Assembly (NCBI RefSeq): GCF_014230085.1
Contig: NZ_JACHVB010000035.1
Coordinates: 62,001-126,000, forward strand
Length of the DNA stretch: 64,000 nt
Origin: Ruficoccus amylovorans
GTDB taxonomy: Bacteria > Verrucomicrobiota > Verrucomicrobiia > Opitutales > Cerasicoccaceae
Direction of reading: 5' to 3'
The position numbers and the translations under genes were made by a program. How positions within the stretch are numbered: position 1 is the first letter of the stretch; every line of letters begins with the position of its first letter. Under the pieces are notes generated by a model. The model had not been told where the DNA came from and did not search any database. It was given only the letters and a program-made list of their open reading frames with translations. This document shows positions 33,600 to 42,729 of this stretch, piece after piece.

Positions 33600-35849
33600 T
33601 TAACGGTGATCGCCTGGAAGGCTGAAAGCGTTCTGTCTTTCATGGTGATTCCCATTCTGGAGGTGCGCAGCCGTGTCGTGGGCGATGGGATAGTATTGAG
33701 GGTCAGCGTTGTCTTTTCTGGTGTAGCTGGCTTTGTTGCCACCGCCTGTCTTGGCGGAAGCGCTGCCCGGCATGGCATCCTTTTTGTCGCCACCTGACAC
33801 GATCGCCCGGAGGTCACTGACGATCTGCAACAGGTTGCTCGACTGCGCGCTCATCTGCTCGGAGGCGCCGGCCGTTTCTTCTGCGGTGGCTGCTCCGCTC
33901 TGGGTGACCTGATTGATCTGAGAAATCGCGGTATTGATCTGGTCAATACCTTCCTGCTGTTCGCGTACGGAGGACTCCAGTTCGTCCATCGCGGTATTGA
34001 CCTCACCGACGGTGGAGTTGATCGATTGCAGCCCGTTTTCGACTTCGGAGGCTTTCTCCAGAACCTTGCGCAGGTTCGCGCCGACTTCCTGGTTGACCTT
34101 GACGCCCCGTTCGCTGCGTTCGACGGAATCTTCGATCATGGCGGCGGTTTCCCGAGCGGCCTGGGCCGCCCGTTGGGCGAGGCTGCGCACTTCGTCGGCC
34201 ACGACGGCGAAACCGGCGCCGGCTTGCCCGGCACGAGCGGCTTCCACCGCGGCGTTCAGAGCCAGGATATTGGTCTGGAAGGCGATTTCGTCGATGGTCT
34301 TGATGATCTTGGAGATGGAGTCGCTGGATTGCTGGATGCCCTGCATGGCTTCTTCCATCTCTTCGGCCGAGACACTGACGGCGTCGGCGCATTCACGCAA
34401 CTGTCCCATGGATCGCGAACCTGTCGCGGCGGCCTCGCGGGCCTCCTTGGCATGCTGGTTGGTGCGCTGGGCGATTTCGGCATTGCGGGCGACCATGCTG
34501 GTCATCTCTTCCATGCTTGAGCTGGTTTCCTCCAGGGAGGCGGCCTGCTCGCTCGAGCCCTCGGCGAGGTTCTGGCTCGCGGAAGCGACCTGATCGGCGG
34601 CGGAGCGGGTTTCCTCGGCTCCGTGAGCGAGGCTGTTGACGGCGCTGTGCAGGGGGCGGGTAATGCTGCGGGTGAGCAGCGAGAAGACCACCACGGCAAC
34701 GACAATGGCCAACACGACGGTGACCATGAGCACCTTGGCAATGCGGGCGAAGATATTCTCGATTTTGGCAACCTCTTCCTGATATTCCCGTGCCTCGATT
34801 TGCAGGCCGATCAGCCAGTCCCAGGGTGCATAGTAGGCATAGGTTATGACCATGTCCTGTTCGCCGTCACCGTCTCCCTCGTTCCAGCTCACATCGAACT
34901 GCTCGACCTGGCCGGGTTCGAGGGAGGAGGCTTTCTGGAGCATGTCGGCCACGAAGGCGCGGCCCTCGGCGTCGCGGGCGTCCTTGATGGATTCGCCGTC
35001 GCGGGCGCGACTCGGGCTCAGCACGTACTTGCCGGCGCTGTCGCCCTGGGTGTTGAGGATAAAGACCTGGCCGGTTTTTCCGATCTTCATCTTGGCCAGA
35101 TCCTTCAGGATCGGTTCGGTGGCGACACGCTCAGGGGTGGCAACGCAGAGTAAGCCCTGGACCTTGCCCTGGGCGTCCATCAGGGGCTGGTAGATGGTGA
35201 CGTACCACTGGCCCACGGCGAGGGCCCGGCCTTGGAAGTTACGGCCCGCGAGTACCTCTTTGATCACCGGGTTGGGGTGGCCGTCCGGGTTGACCGCCGG
35301 AATGAAGGTACCGACCGCGCGCTCGCCGTTTTCGGTAATATTAGTGGCGATGCGCAGCATGTCGCCCGCGTCGTTCATGCGCTGAAAAATCGTGCCGATG
35401 TCTCCGGTGATCTCGCCGACCTTATCGACGACAGGCACGGGGGTCTCGGGATTTTTCACCATGTCGATGGCGCTGCCGTCGCCGAAGCTGACCTGGGGCA
35501 GAGAAACTTTACGGGCCTGACCGTTGTACTGGTTGACTGCCTGCCACTCGACGAGCTTGTCGTTGGCGTTAAACTGGATCCCGCCGTGCTCTTTGACCGC
35601 GGCTGCTGCCACGCCCATGACTTTGTCGGCATCGATTTCCAGCAGGTCAGCGCTGATCTCGACGGTGTCGAGGAGGGCGGGGAGCAACTCGCGCTGCTTC
35701 AGGTGCGCTTCGTTTACCACCATCGCGTTGGTAGCGTGGGCGGCTTTTTGGTCTTCGAGGCTTATGAGGACGCAGACGACCACGAGGGGTACGACCACTG
35801 TTGCCAGGCCTATTGTCAGGAGTTTTCCCTTCAATCCGAACTTTTTCAT
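33600..35849 (-). CDS. Methyl-accepting chemotaxis protein with a periplasmic Cache sensor
   Basis: A 749-residue chemoreceptor. The first membrane helix is at ~12-30. A periplasmic sensor (~35-365) follows with the Cache-type features [25 protein letters not shown] (~215) and [19 protein letters not shown]. The second helix is at ~378-402, then a HAMP-like segment. The signalling hairpin has the conserved tip [36 protein letters not shown] (~540-575), with Gln/Glu pairs on both flanks for CheR/CheD/CheB modification. There is no C-terminal CheR-tethering pentapeptide. Likely partners are cheW, cheA and cheD in this window. The ligand is unknown. Confidence 0.94.
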   Translation of the reverse strand: MKKFGLKGKLLTIGLATVVVPLVVVCVLISLEDQKAAHATNAMVVNEAHLKQRELLPALLDTVEISADLLEIDADKVMGVAAAAVKEHGGIQFNANDKLVEWQAVNQYNGQARKVSLPQVSFGDGSAIDMVKNPETPVPVVDKVGEITGDIGTIFQRMNDAGDMLRIATNITENGERAVGTFIPAVNPDGHPNPVIKEVLAGRNFQGRALAVGQWYVTIYQPLMDAQGKVQGLLCVATPERVATEPILKDLAKMKIGKTGQVFILNTQGDSAGKYVLSPSRARDGESIKDARDAEGRAFVADMLQKASSLEPGQVEQFDVSWNEGDGDGEQDMVITYAYYAPWDWLIGLQIEAREYQEEVAKIENIFARIAKVLMVTVVLAIVVAVVVFSLLTRSITRPLHSAVNSLAHGAEETRSAADQVASASQNLAEGSSEQAASLEETSSSMEEMTSMVARNAEIAQRTNQHAKEAREAAATGSRSMGQLRECADAVSVSAEEMEEAMQGIQQSSDSISKIIKTIDEIAFQTNILALNAAVEAARAGQAGAGFAVVADEVRSLAQRAAQAARETAAMIEDSVERSERGVKVNQEVGANLRKVLEKASEVENGLQSINSTVGEVNTAMDELESSVREQQEGIDQINTAISQINQVTQSGAATAEETAGASEQMSAQSSNLLQIVSDLRAIVSGGDKKDAMPGSASAKTGGGNKASYTRKDNADPQYYPIAHDTAAHLQNGNHHERQNAFSLPGDHR

Positions 35850-36060
35850 AATGTGTAGAACGTTAGAGTGATCATCGGGCGCGCTTAGCGACAGAGGGTA
35901 GCGATCCGCGCCGGTTAAACCAATATTTGTACTCTGCCTACGGGTGCGGGACGGCCGACTTTAGCGACCGGGCGCGATTTTGAACGGTTGCCCGCCAAAA
36001 CATAAGGATTTGCCCCGGTCTCCGGACACGGAGGGGGCACGATGATCATGGAGGGGAGCC

Positions 36061-37515
36061 TCAGTTGTTGAAAAAGGGCTCGAACTCCGTGCGGTTTTGC
36101 TCGCGGTAGAGGCTGAGCTTATTGCGCAGGGTGCGCACGCTGATCTGGAGCTTCTCAGCGGCGGTGGTGCGGTTGCCGCCGGTGTGCTCGAGGGCCCGGA
36201 GGATCAACCTCCGCTCCTGATCTTCGAGGGAACAGATTTCTTCGGGTTCGGGAGAGATTGGTGGAGAGACGGCGACTGCGACTGGCGCGGGCGCGGTGGT
36301 ATTGGGGGCGACGGAGGGGGGAGCTGTGCCACTCTTGGCCAGCAGTTGCAGCTCCAGGGGCAGGGCGTTCGGCGTGACCTGCGGGCCTTTGGTCGAAAGG
36401 ATGACGGCTCGCTCCACGATGTTCTGCAACTCACGCACATTGCCTGGCCAGGTGTGGGCCTGCATGAGGTGCAGGCTGTCCGGGTGGAACCGGGTGAGGT
36501 TGCGGCGGTGCTTACGGGTGTAGGTTTCCAGAAAATGCTGGGCAAGCAGAGGGATGTCACCCTCGCGCTCGCGGAGGGGTGGGCTCTCGATGGGGAAAAC
36601 GTTCAGGCGGTAGTAAAGGTCCTGGCGAAAGTCCCCGTCTACGACCGACTGCTGCAGGTCGCGGTTGGTCGTGGCGACGATGCGGGTGTCAATCTGGATG
36701 ACGTTGCTGGACCCGACGCGCTCAAACTCCCGTTCCTGCAGGACGCGCAGCAGCTTGGCCTGGAGGGGAAGGGAAATCTCGCTGATCTCGTCGAGTAGCA
36801 AGGTGCCGCCGTGGGCCAGCTCGAAGCGCCCGATGCGGTTCTCGAAGGCGCCGGTGAAGGCGCCCTTGACGTGGCCGAAGAACTCGCTCTCGATCAACGA
36901 TTCGGAGACGGCGGCACAATTGACGCGGATAAAGGGTTTGTCCCGGCGCATGCTTTGGCGGTGGATTTCCTGGGCGACCAGTTCCTTGCCGGTGCCCGTC
37001 TTCCCGTGGACCAGCACCGTGGCATCGGTGCGTGCGACGCTGTCAATCATCTCCCGCATGTGGGCCATACGCGGCGAGTTGCCCAGAATGCGCGGCCCGC
37101 AACGGGCAGAGTCTCCAGCGAGCTGTTTGTTGACGGCTTGGAGGTGCTCGTAGCGATCGGCCTTGGAGAGGACGAGGTCGAGTTCGTCGATAGAGAAAGG
37201 CTTCTGCAGGTAGTCGAAGGCGCCCAGCTTCATACACTTGACGGCGCTCTCGATGCTGCCTTGGGCGGTGATCATGATGGTTACGGGCATCGTGCCACGC
37301 GCCGCGAGTTGCTCCAGCAAATCGGTCCCCAACCCGTCGGGCAGGTTCAGGTCCAGGAACATGACCTCGAAGTCGTGATCGTTCCCCAACTGCTCAAGCG
37401 CTTCCTGGATGGAGGCGACCGTCTTGACCTTCAGCCGCTTGCGTTGCAAGAACTGCTGGAGAGTCCGGCGGATGATCAATTCGTCGTCAACGACCAGGGC
37501 GCTTTCGAAACGCAT
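36061..37515 (-). CDS. Sigma-54-dependent response regulator (NtrC/FlgR type)
   Basis: A 484-residue activator with three domains. The receiver (1-120) has phospho-acceptor Asp55 in FLDLNLPD and the KPF switch lysine. The AAA+ domain (~140-380) has Walker A GKTGTGKE, the sigma-54 contact loop GAFTGA and Walker B GGTLLLDE. A Fis-type helix-turn-helix (~440-480, ALEHTGGNRTTAAEKLQISVRTLRNKL) follows. It should open sigma-54 promoters, probably those of flagellar genes. Its cognate kinase may be one of the two histidine kinases in the window. It lies just downstream of the asparagine synthetase-like gene on the same strand. Confidence 0.93.
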   Translation of the reverse strand: MRFESALVVDDELIIRRTLQQFLQRKRLKVKTVASIQEALEQLGNDHDFEVMFLDLNLPDGLGTDLLEQLAARGTMPVTIMITAQGSIESAVKCMKLGAFDYLQKPFSIDELDLVLSKADRYEHLQAVNKQLAGDSARCGPRILGNSPRMAHMREMIDSVARTDATVLVHGKTGTGKELVAQEIHRQSMRRDKPFIRVNCAAVSESLIESEFFGHVKGAFTGAFENRIGRFELAHGGTLLLDEISEISLPLQAKLLRVLQEREFERVGSSNVIQIDTRIVATTNRDLQQSVVDGDFRQDLYYRLNVFPIESPPLREREGDIPLLAQHFLETYTRKHRRNLTRFHPDSLHLMQAHTWPGNVRELQNIVERAVILSTKGPQVTPNALPLELQLLAKSGTAPPSVAPNTTAPAPVAVAVSPPISPEPEEICSLEDQERRLILRALEHTGGNRTTAAEKLQISVRTLRNKLSLYREQNRTEFEPFFNN

Positions 37516-37539
37516 GCTTTTTTTGGGGAAGGGAATGGT

Positions 37540-39444
37540 TTAAACAGAGATTTTCCAATGGTCGGCCCATAACGCGAGATTTATGAGCGGCCAGGCTAGT
37601 ATGGCATTTGTATGTTCAGCTTCAAACAGTTTTTGTCGGGTTGTAACGGGGAGCATGTTACCAAGAAAATCGGAATCCGACAAGCACGCTTCCCACACGG
37701 GTCGTAACGGCCCCTGGAACCATTCGATAAACGGGACGGGAAAGCTCCGCTTGGGGCGCCGTACGATTTCCTCCGGCAACTCTGCGGCAAAGGCGTGCCG
37801 CAGCAGGCGCTTGGTTTCGACGGAGTCGGCCCCGGTCAGCTCGAAGCTGTTGAGGCGGCGTACAGCCGCAGGGTCGAGTCCGGGGCGCAGGGCGAGTTTG
37901 TAGTGGGCCGGCATTTCAAAGAGACGCTCGACCAGCCGGTGGTCGCAGAAAGGGACGCGCCCCTCGACGGAGGCGGCCATGGTGCTGCTGTCCAGCCGCA
38001 GGAGCAGGCCCTCCAGGTTGACACGCAGGTGCGCGTGCAGATAGGCTTCCAGCGTGCTGCATGCGCTCGTCTCAGCGAAGAGCCCATCGTAATAAGCTTC
38101 CACGCCCGCCTCCGCTTCAAGCGCGGCCTGGTCACCGCCCAGTAACTGCCGACGGGCGGCGGCATCTATCCAACTGTTGCATTGCCGGAAGTGTGCGCGG
38201 CGGCAGGAGAAATGGCTGCGTCCATAATGCCGCAGGAGTGCGCGCGGATCGATGCCACCCTGGCTCCCCGCGGAACGGTCGAAGTCGAAGGCACAGAACG
38301 TTGGTCCGGCGTAACCGCCGAAGACCTCGTCAGCTCCCTCGCCGGTCAGCGCCACCTTATAGCGCTGGCCAAAGGCCTGCGATAGCCGGTAGATGGGAAC
38401 CTCGTTCGGGGTCGAAAGAGGGAGGCCGTTGGCTGCGATGAGCGTTTCGCAGTCGTACAGGAAATCGGCTTCTTCGAGGGGGACCTCGGTCAGCTCCAGG
38501 TCAAAGTGGCGTGCCGCCTGGCGCTGGTAGGGCCACTCCCCGTAATCCTCCCGCCGGTAACCGGTGCTGTAAACAGGACGGCCCGGACGGCCATTGGCCG
38601 CCAGGGCAGTGGCCGCGAGGATACTGCTGTCGAGACCGCCGCTGAGGAAGCCGCCCACGGGTGCGTCGCTGAGCTGGTGCTCATGGGCGACCTGACGCAC
38701 CCGGTGGCCGATCTCGACAGCCGCCTCGTCGAATTCAACCGCCGGCTTCTCCTCTTCGGGGAGCACTGGCGGGGTCCACCACTTGTGTGGCAAGGGCGTC
38801 TCACCCGGCCGGGCGAGGAACAGGCTGCCGCCCGGTTCAAGCAGGCGCACGCCGCGCAGGAGGGTCTGCTCGCCGAGGTTCACACGCACGGTGGCCAGGT
38901 AATGCGCCAGCGCGGCTGGATCGATCCGGCGTTCCAGGCCGGGCATCTCCATCAGGGCGGCGACGGACGAGGCGAAGGCGAAACGCCCGCTCCCGACGGT
39001 GTAAAAAAGCGGCTTGATTCCGAGCCGGTCCCGGACGAGCCAGAGGCTCTCATTGCGGGGGTCGTAGAGGGCGAGGGCGAACATGCCCGCCCAGTGCTTC
39101 ATGCACTCGTGGCCCCAGACGCTGTAGCTTTTCACCACGGCCTCGGTGTCACACTGCGTGCGCAACGCCTGGCCATGCCGCTCAAGCTCCCGGCGCAGTT
39201 GCGGGTAGTTGTATAACTCGCCGTTATAGACGGCTACGACGCCGGTCTCCGGATCGATCCAGGGCTGCTGCCCGTGGGCGGGGTCGAGGATGGCCAGGCG
39301 CCGGTGCCCCAGTACGACTGATCTACTGTGCCAGATGCCCTCTCCGTCAGGGCCGCGCCCGGTCATGGCCGTAGTTGCCCGCCGGATGGCGCGGAGATCC
39401 TGGTCGCCGACGACGGAGGAAAATATGCCGGCGATCCCGCACAT
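37540..39444 (-). CDS. asnB: Asparagine synthetase (glutamine-hydrolysing), AsnB type
   Basis: A 634-residue enzyme. The class II glutaminase domain begins with the catalytic Cys2 (MCGIAG) and shows NGELYNY. The synthetase domain carries the pyrophosphate motif FLSGGLDSS (~255). It would make asparagine, or an amide on another substrate, from glutamine and ATP. The position is unusual: its start is 2 bp from the stop of cheD, and the sigma-54 activator follows, so it sits inside the motility block. In such places AsnB homologues sometimes amidate sugars or surface molecules, so an untested link to flagellin decoration is possible. Confidence 0.9.
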   Translation of the reverse strand: MCGIAGIFSSVVGDQDLRAIRRATTAMTGRGPDGEGIWHSRSVVLGHRRLAILDPAHGQQPWIDPETGVVAVYNGELYNYPQLRRELERHGQALRTQCDTEAVVKSYSVWGHECMKHWAGMFALALYDPRNESLWLVRDRLGIKPLFYTVGSGRFAFASSVAALMEMPGLERRIDPAALAHYLATVRVNLGEQTLLRGVRLLEPGGSLFLARPGETPLPHKWWTPPVLPEEEKPAVEFDEAAVEIGHRVRQVAHEHQLSDAPVGGFLSGGLDSSILAATALAANGRPGRPVYSTGYRREDYGEWPYQRQAARHFDLELTEVPLEEADFLYDCETLIAANGLPLSTPNEVPIYRLSQAFGQRYKVALTGEGADEVFGGYAGPTFCAFDFDRSAGSQGGIDPRALLRHYGRSHFSCRRAHFRQCNSWIDAAARRQLLGGDQAALEAEAGVEAYYDGLFAETSACSTLEAYLHAHLRVNLEGLLLRLDSSTMAASVEGRVPFCDHRLVERLFEMPAHYKLALRPGLDPAAVRRLNSFELTGADSVETKRLLRHAFAAELPEEIVRRPKRSFPVPFIEWFQGPLRPVWEACLSDSDFLGNMLPVTTRQKLFEAEHTNAILAWPLINLALWADHWKISV

Positions 39445-39446
39445 GA

Positions 39447-39956
39447 TCAGCGTAAGAGATGTTCCGTGGTTCCCTTGGGGCTTTTGATGGAGAGGGTCTG
39501 GCTGGACGTGGAGAAGCTCAGCGTCCGGTTGTGGGAGCCACCCACGTCGCGCAGTTTCAGGCGCAGGCCGTTGCGGGAGATGAAATCCTCGGCGGCCTGG
39601 ATATTGGCGGCCCCGATCTTAAAGAAGTCGCTCTGCTCGTTGGTCGAAGCTCCCCCGGCGATGGCAAACATCAGCCGTTTGGGACTCGCCCGGAAACTCA
39701 TGAGGTCTTTCATCAGCATTGGCAGGCCGGTGTCGGCGAACATGCAGGGGCTGTTGCGGGCCTTTTCCGTATAGGAGCTGGAGTCGGCCAGCATATAGTG
39801 GATCATCCCGACCACGCGCGCCTCGGGGTCATAACCGAGCAAGCCGATGCAGGAGCCGAGCGCGTAGGTTAACACAACGATGTCGGGGTGGTTGGAGACC
39901 GCTTTGTCCGAGATGCCGACGACGACCTTTGGGGTAATGCCCAGCAGATTATTCAT
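39447..39956 (-). CDS. cheD: Chemoreceptor glutamine deamidase CheD
   Basis: A 169-residue protein with the catalytic Cys36 in TYALGSCIGL and His53 in GMIHYML. The conserved FAIAGGAS strand and GAANI segment follow, as in CheD. It converts receptor glutamines to glutamates and, in many bacteria, is regulated by binding CheC or CheX. The CheX encoded at 55863 may be its partner. It lies 16 bp downstream of flaF and is followed by asnB after 2 bp. Confidence 0.93.
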   Translation of the reverse strand: MNNLLGITPKVVVGISDKAVSNHPDIVVLTYALGSCIGLLGYDPEARVVGMIHYMLADSSSYTEKARNSPCMFADTGLPMLMKDLMSFRASPKRLMFAIAGGASTNEQSDFFKIGAANIQAAEDFISRNGLRLKLRDVGGSHNRTLSFSTSSQTLSIKSPKGTTEHLLR

Positions 39957-39972
39957 TGAAAGAGGAAAAAGT

Positions 39973-40398
39973 TCAGACAGCCTGGCCGGCCTCGACAGAT
40001 TCAGGCGCGGAGGAGGTGGAGGCGGGCCCCTGGGCGACGCCAGCGGCGAGGTTTTCGTTGATGTTCAGCAGTGTTTCCAGCGTTGCGCGTTCGGGGTTGG
40101 CCATCTGGCCGAAGGACTTCGCCCGGATGAAGGCACCCAGGCTGAGCAGGTTTTGCCGCAGTTCCAGCGGGAGCTGGCACTCCGGCGCCGACCAATCAGC
40201 GATGAAGACATCCCAGATCTTGAGGTTGAAGCGTAGCGCTTCGCCGAGTCTCTGGCTCCAGGTGACCGGACCCTCTGTGCCCAGGCAGGCGCGGATTTTG
40301 CCCGAGGCGGCGCGCAGGACCGTGACTTCGACCTGTCGGCCTGAAGGCGCGCTGGCCATTTGGGATTGTCCGTAAAGTCTCGCTAGTTCATTTCGCAT
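39973..40398 (-). CDS. flaF: FlaF-like flagellin biosynthesis regulator
   Basis: A 141-residue protein whose central region matches FlaF. It has GEALRFNLKIWDVFIADWSAPECQLPLELRQNLLSLGAFI (~51-90) followed by LETLLNINENLAAGVAQG. In Caulobacter and other Alphaproteobacteria FlaF promotes flagellin production and secretion and opposes FlbT. The frame overlaps the end of flbT by 11 bp, giving the order flagellin-flbT-flaF. The N-terminal 25 residues and the C-terminal tail are less conserved. Recognition rests on the strong motif and on its flbT neighbour. Confidence 0.85.
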   Translation of the reverse strand: MRNELARLYGQSQMASAPSGRQVEVTVLRAASGKIRACLGTEGPVTWSQRLGEALRFNLKIWDVFIADWSAPECQLPLELRQNLLSLGAFIRAKSFGQMANPERATLETLLNINENLAAGVAQGPASTSSAPESVEAGQAV

Positions 40399-40777
40399 GG
40401 TTCAACAGCTCGCGTTCATAGGCTAAGAGTTTCTGGGTTGCCCGCAGGGCGTGATAAAATTCGCGCTTGTTGAGGCGGAGCAGAATCTCGTCAAAATAGC
40501 TATCTGTACTCGGCGCGGCCTGTATAATGGCCTTGATGAGTTCCGCCGCCATGGCGTAGGTCCGCTCGTCTTCCGGGCTGTCGAGGTAGAGGGTCTGGAT
40601 CAGCAGGTAGAGCCGCGCGCAGGGGGTGCGCGCGTCGCTTTCGACCAGCAGGTCCTTTTCCCGCAGGAGGGGGACCTGGTTGATCATTTCTATTTCGCAG
40701 GTGCCACCGACGTTGCGCATGAGGGCTCCGTTAATGTAAACCCGTTCTCCGGGCGCGAGTTTGAGTTTGAGGGGCAT
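40388..40777 (-). CDS. flbT: FlbT-like post-transcriptional regulator of flagellin
   Basis: A 129-residue protein that reads as FlbT throughout. LKLKLAPGERVYINGALMRN (~3-22) is the family start, and NQVPLLREKDLL (~33-44) and ARLYLLIQTLYLDSP (~54-68) the next blocks. The final helix pair follows. In Caulobacter FlbT binds the 5' leader of flagellin mRNA and lowers its stability until the hook is complete. Here it starts 3 bp after the flagellin stop, so it is co-transcribed with its likely target. FlbT/FlaF are best known from Alphaproteobacteria, which makes this occurrence notable. Confidence 0.88.
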   Translation of the reverse strand: MPLKLKLAPGERVYINGALMRNVGGTCEIEMINQVPLLREKDLLVESDARTPCARLYLLIQTLYLDSPEDERTYAMAAELIKAIIQAAPSTDSYFDEILLRLNKREFYHALRATQKLLAYERELLNHAK

Positions 40778-40780
40778 GGC

Positions 40781-41653
40781 TTAATCGCTGAGCAGGCGGA
40801 GTGTCAGGTTGCGGGTTTCCTCCATTCCGTTGAGCCCTTCTACGGCCAAAGAGGTGCGCAGGTTGAGGGATTGGACCAACATTGCTTCCGCGTTAAGGTC
40901 AACTTCCTGTAAACGGGCGAGTCCTTGCTCGCTGTAGGCGAGGCTGGCGGTGTTCTGAACCGCGGCCCGCTCAATGCTGCCGACGTAATTAGCGACCCCC
41001 TCCCGGCGGGCCTGTAGTTGTTCCTGGGCCGCAGTCAGGTTTTCGATCATGGCGTCAATTTCCCCGTCCGTGGCCCCGGTGACATCAGCGACCAGCGGCG
41101 ATCCGGCGGGGTCGCTGGGTAGGGGATCTCCCGGCAGGGGGATGTCGAGCCCTTCCGCGCCGGGACCGATTGGGAGCGGCTCCAACTCCAGCGTGTAGCT
41201 CCCCACTCCGGTGGAAAAGCGTAGGGAACCTTCGCCCTGGGCGGGTGCGAGCAACTGGCGCGCGCCCTCGTCGGGCACCTTAAGGTTGCCTTCCAACTGC
41301 TGGCGCAGCTCGGCAAAGGCCGCGAGGGCGTCTGCCCGGGCGGGCGAACCTTCCGGCTCCGCCCGGGCCGTGTCGAGGAGGGTGCGCATGCGCCCGAGCG
41401 TGTCGGCTTGCAGGTCGATCGTGGTCTGGGCGAGGCGGACCGTGGTGGCTGCGCGGCTGAGGGATTCGTCCGCGGTGTTGAGGGAATCAATGCGCTCCTG
41501 CAAATGCTGAAGCCGCATCCAGCGGACCGGAGAAGTGGTTGGCGTGTCGATGCGCTGGCCTTCGCTCAATGTCGCCAGGCTTCGTTGAAGTTTTCGGTCA
41601 ACCGTCTGGAGCCGGGACAGGGAGGCGAGGGTAGATGCAACGGGTATCTGCAT
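40781..41653 (-). CDS. fliC: Short flagellin (possibly FlgL-like)
   Basis: A 290-residue protein built like a small flagellin. An N-terminal helical domain (MQIPVASTLASLSRLQTVDRKLQRSLATLSEGQRID, ~1-35) aligns with the flagellin D0/D1 start. A short variable middle (~130-200) is Pro/Gly/Asp-rich, and a C-terminal helix domain ends NAEAMLVQSLNLRTSLAVEGLNGMEETRNLTLRLL. The length resembles the ~270-aa Caulobacter flagellins. The usual DDAAG segment is replaced by PTTSPVRW. A hook-filament junction protein (FlgL) is possible, but the coupling to flbT-flaF favours flagellin. The AT-rich region 41654-41778 presumably holds its promoter. Confidence 0.78.
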   Translation of the reverse strand: MQIPVASTLASLSRLQTVDRKLQRSLATLSEGQRIDTPTTSPVRWMRLQHLQERIDSLNTADESLSRAATTVRLAQTTIDLQADTLGRMRTLLDTARAEPEGSPARADALAAFAELRQQLEGNLKVPDEGARQLLAPAQGEGSLRFSTGVGSYTLELEPLPIGPGAEGLDIPLPGDPLPSDPAGSPLVADVTGATDGEIDAMIENLTAAQEQLQARREGVANYVGSIERAAVQNTASLAYSEQGLARLQEVDLNAEAMLVQSLNLRTSLAVEGLNGMEETRNLTLRLLSD

Positions 41654-41778
41654 GCCCGGAGGCTAAGCATCTCCCGGGCCTATCTTTTTTTTAAATAATT
41701 AAGTCGTTTTTGTATAATTAGTTATAATACTTTGTTCGCGGAGGGTTGACCGGTTGGTGAGGAAAAAAATTCCCGTGC

Positions 41779-42729
41779 TCAGGTCAGGCCGTGGGTCAGG
41801 GCGGGGAGCCGTTTCAGACACTCAGTGACAGCGGAATGGGGCCGCTTCCAGTCGGCCGGATCGTTACCGAACAGCAGTGTCCAGGCGGGTTCTTCTTCCC
41901 ACTGGCAGCAGGGCTGAGTGGGCGGTGGCTCGAAGCCGCAGCAAAAGCCGGCCTGGCGGGCGATAATATCGGCCAGTTGAGCGCCGGCAGCGAGCTTGGA
42001 GTTTGCCGGTGCCTGATCGGGGGCGTGATGGAAGCACACGGCTTCGACGATGTCGTTCGGCAGTCCATTGTGGGCGAGGTAGAGGGAGCCGAGGTCGGCG
42101 TGAGACCAGCCGAAAGCGCTGCGCTCGTGTTGCTCAAAGTGACTGGGGTCACTTTCGCAGAAGCCCATCGAGACCTCCAGCTCTTCTGGAAAGACATGGA
42201 GCATGACGAGCTTGCCGATGTTGTGGAGCAGCCCAATGAGGTAATAGGTATCGTCTTCACGCAGTCCGGTGCTGATCGAGAGGACTTCACGGCAGAGGAT
42301 GGCGGAGGCGACAGAGTGCCGGATGATGTCCTCCCAGTTCAGGTACGCGGTATTGCCGACCGGCTTGCGCATCTGTTCAAATACCTGGGCGGAGAGGATC
42401 AGGTCGTGGACCTGACGTAAACCGAGGAAAAAAATCGCCTCTTCGATGTTGGAAACCTTGACGGTCAGTCCCCCGAAAACGGAGTTGACCATGCGCAGCA
42501 GCCGGGCGGTGAGCGCCTGGTCCTTTCCGAGCAGATGCGCGATTTCCTGCACCGGGACATTCGTATCGGCAGAAAGGGCCAGCAGGGAAGACCTGATGCC
42601 CTGAAACGAAGCGATGGTCGGGCATTCCCGCAGCCGCCGCTCGATCTCGGGATAAGAAGCTATCCGCGCCTGGCAGTAATTGCCTACTGTGAATGCGTCA
42701 GGCATCAAGTTGGTGCAGTGCATTTTCAT
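41779..42729 (-). CDS. HDOD-domain signalling protein
   Basis: A 316-residue cytoplasmic protein. Residues ~35-235 form an HDOD domain: IRSSLLALSADTNVPVQEIAHLLGKDQALTARLLRMVNS at the start and the degenerate metal motif LLHNIGKLVML (HN in place of HD) in the middle. A Cys-rich stretch (CCGFEPPPTQPCC) follows at ~260-280. HDOD proteins act in signalling, often with chemotaxis or motility. The start overlaps the stop of the coiled-coil membrane protein gene by 32 bp, so it is coupled to that gene and to the ATPase upstream. A start at 42705 is an alternative. Confidence 0.85.
   Translation of the reverse strand: MKMHCTNLMPDAFTVGNYCQARIASYPEIERRLRECPTIASFQGIRSSLLALSADTNVPVQEIAHLLGKDQALTARLLRMVNSVFGGLTVKVSNIEEAIFFLGLRQVHDLILSAQVFEQMRKPVGNTAYLNWEDIIRHSVASAILCREVLSISTGLREDDTYYLIGLLHNIGKLVMLHVFPEELEVSMGFCESDPSHFEQHERSAFGWSHADLGSLYLAHNGLPNDIVEAVCFHHAPDQAPANSKLAAGAQLADIIARQAGFCCGFEPPPTQPCCQWEEEPAWTLLFGNDPADWKRPHSAVTECLKRLPALTHGLT

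Noticed and set aside
33425-33625. Small open frame near MITE copy 2
   Set aside because: No ribosome site and no natural composition; it overlaps the 3' end of the chemoreceptor gene.
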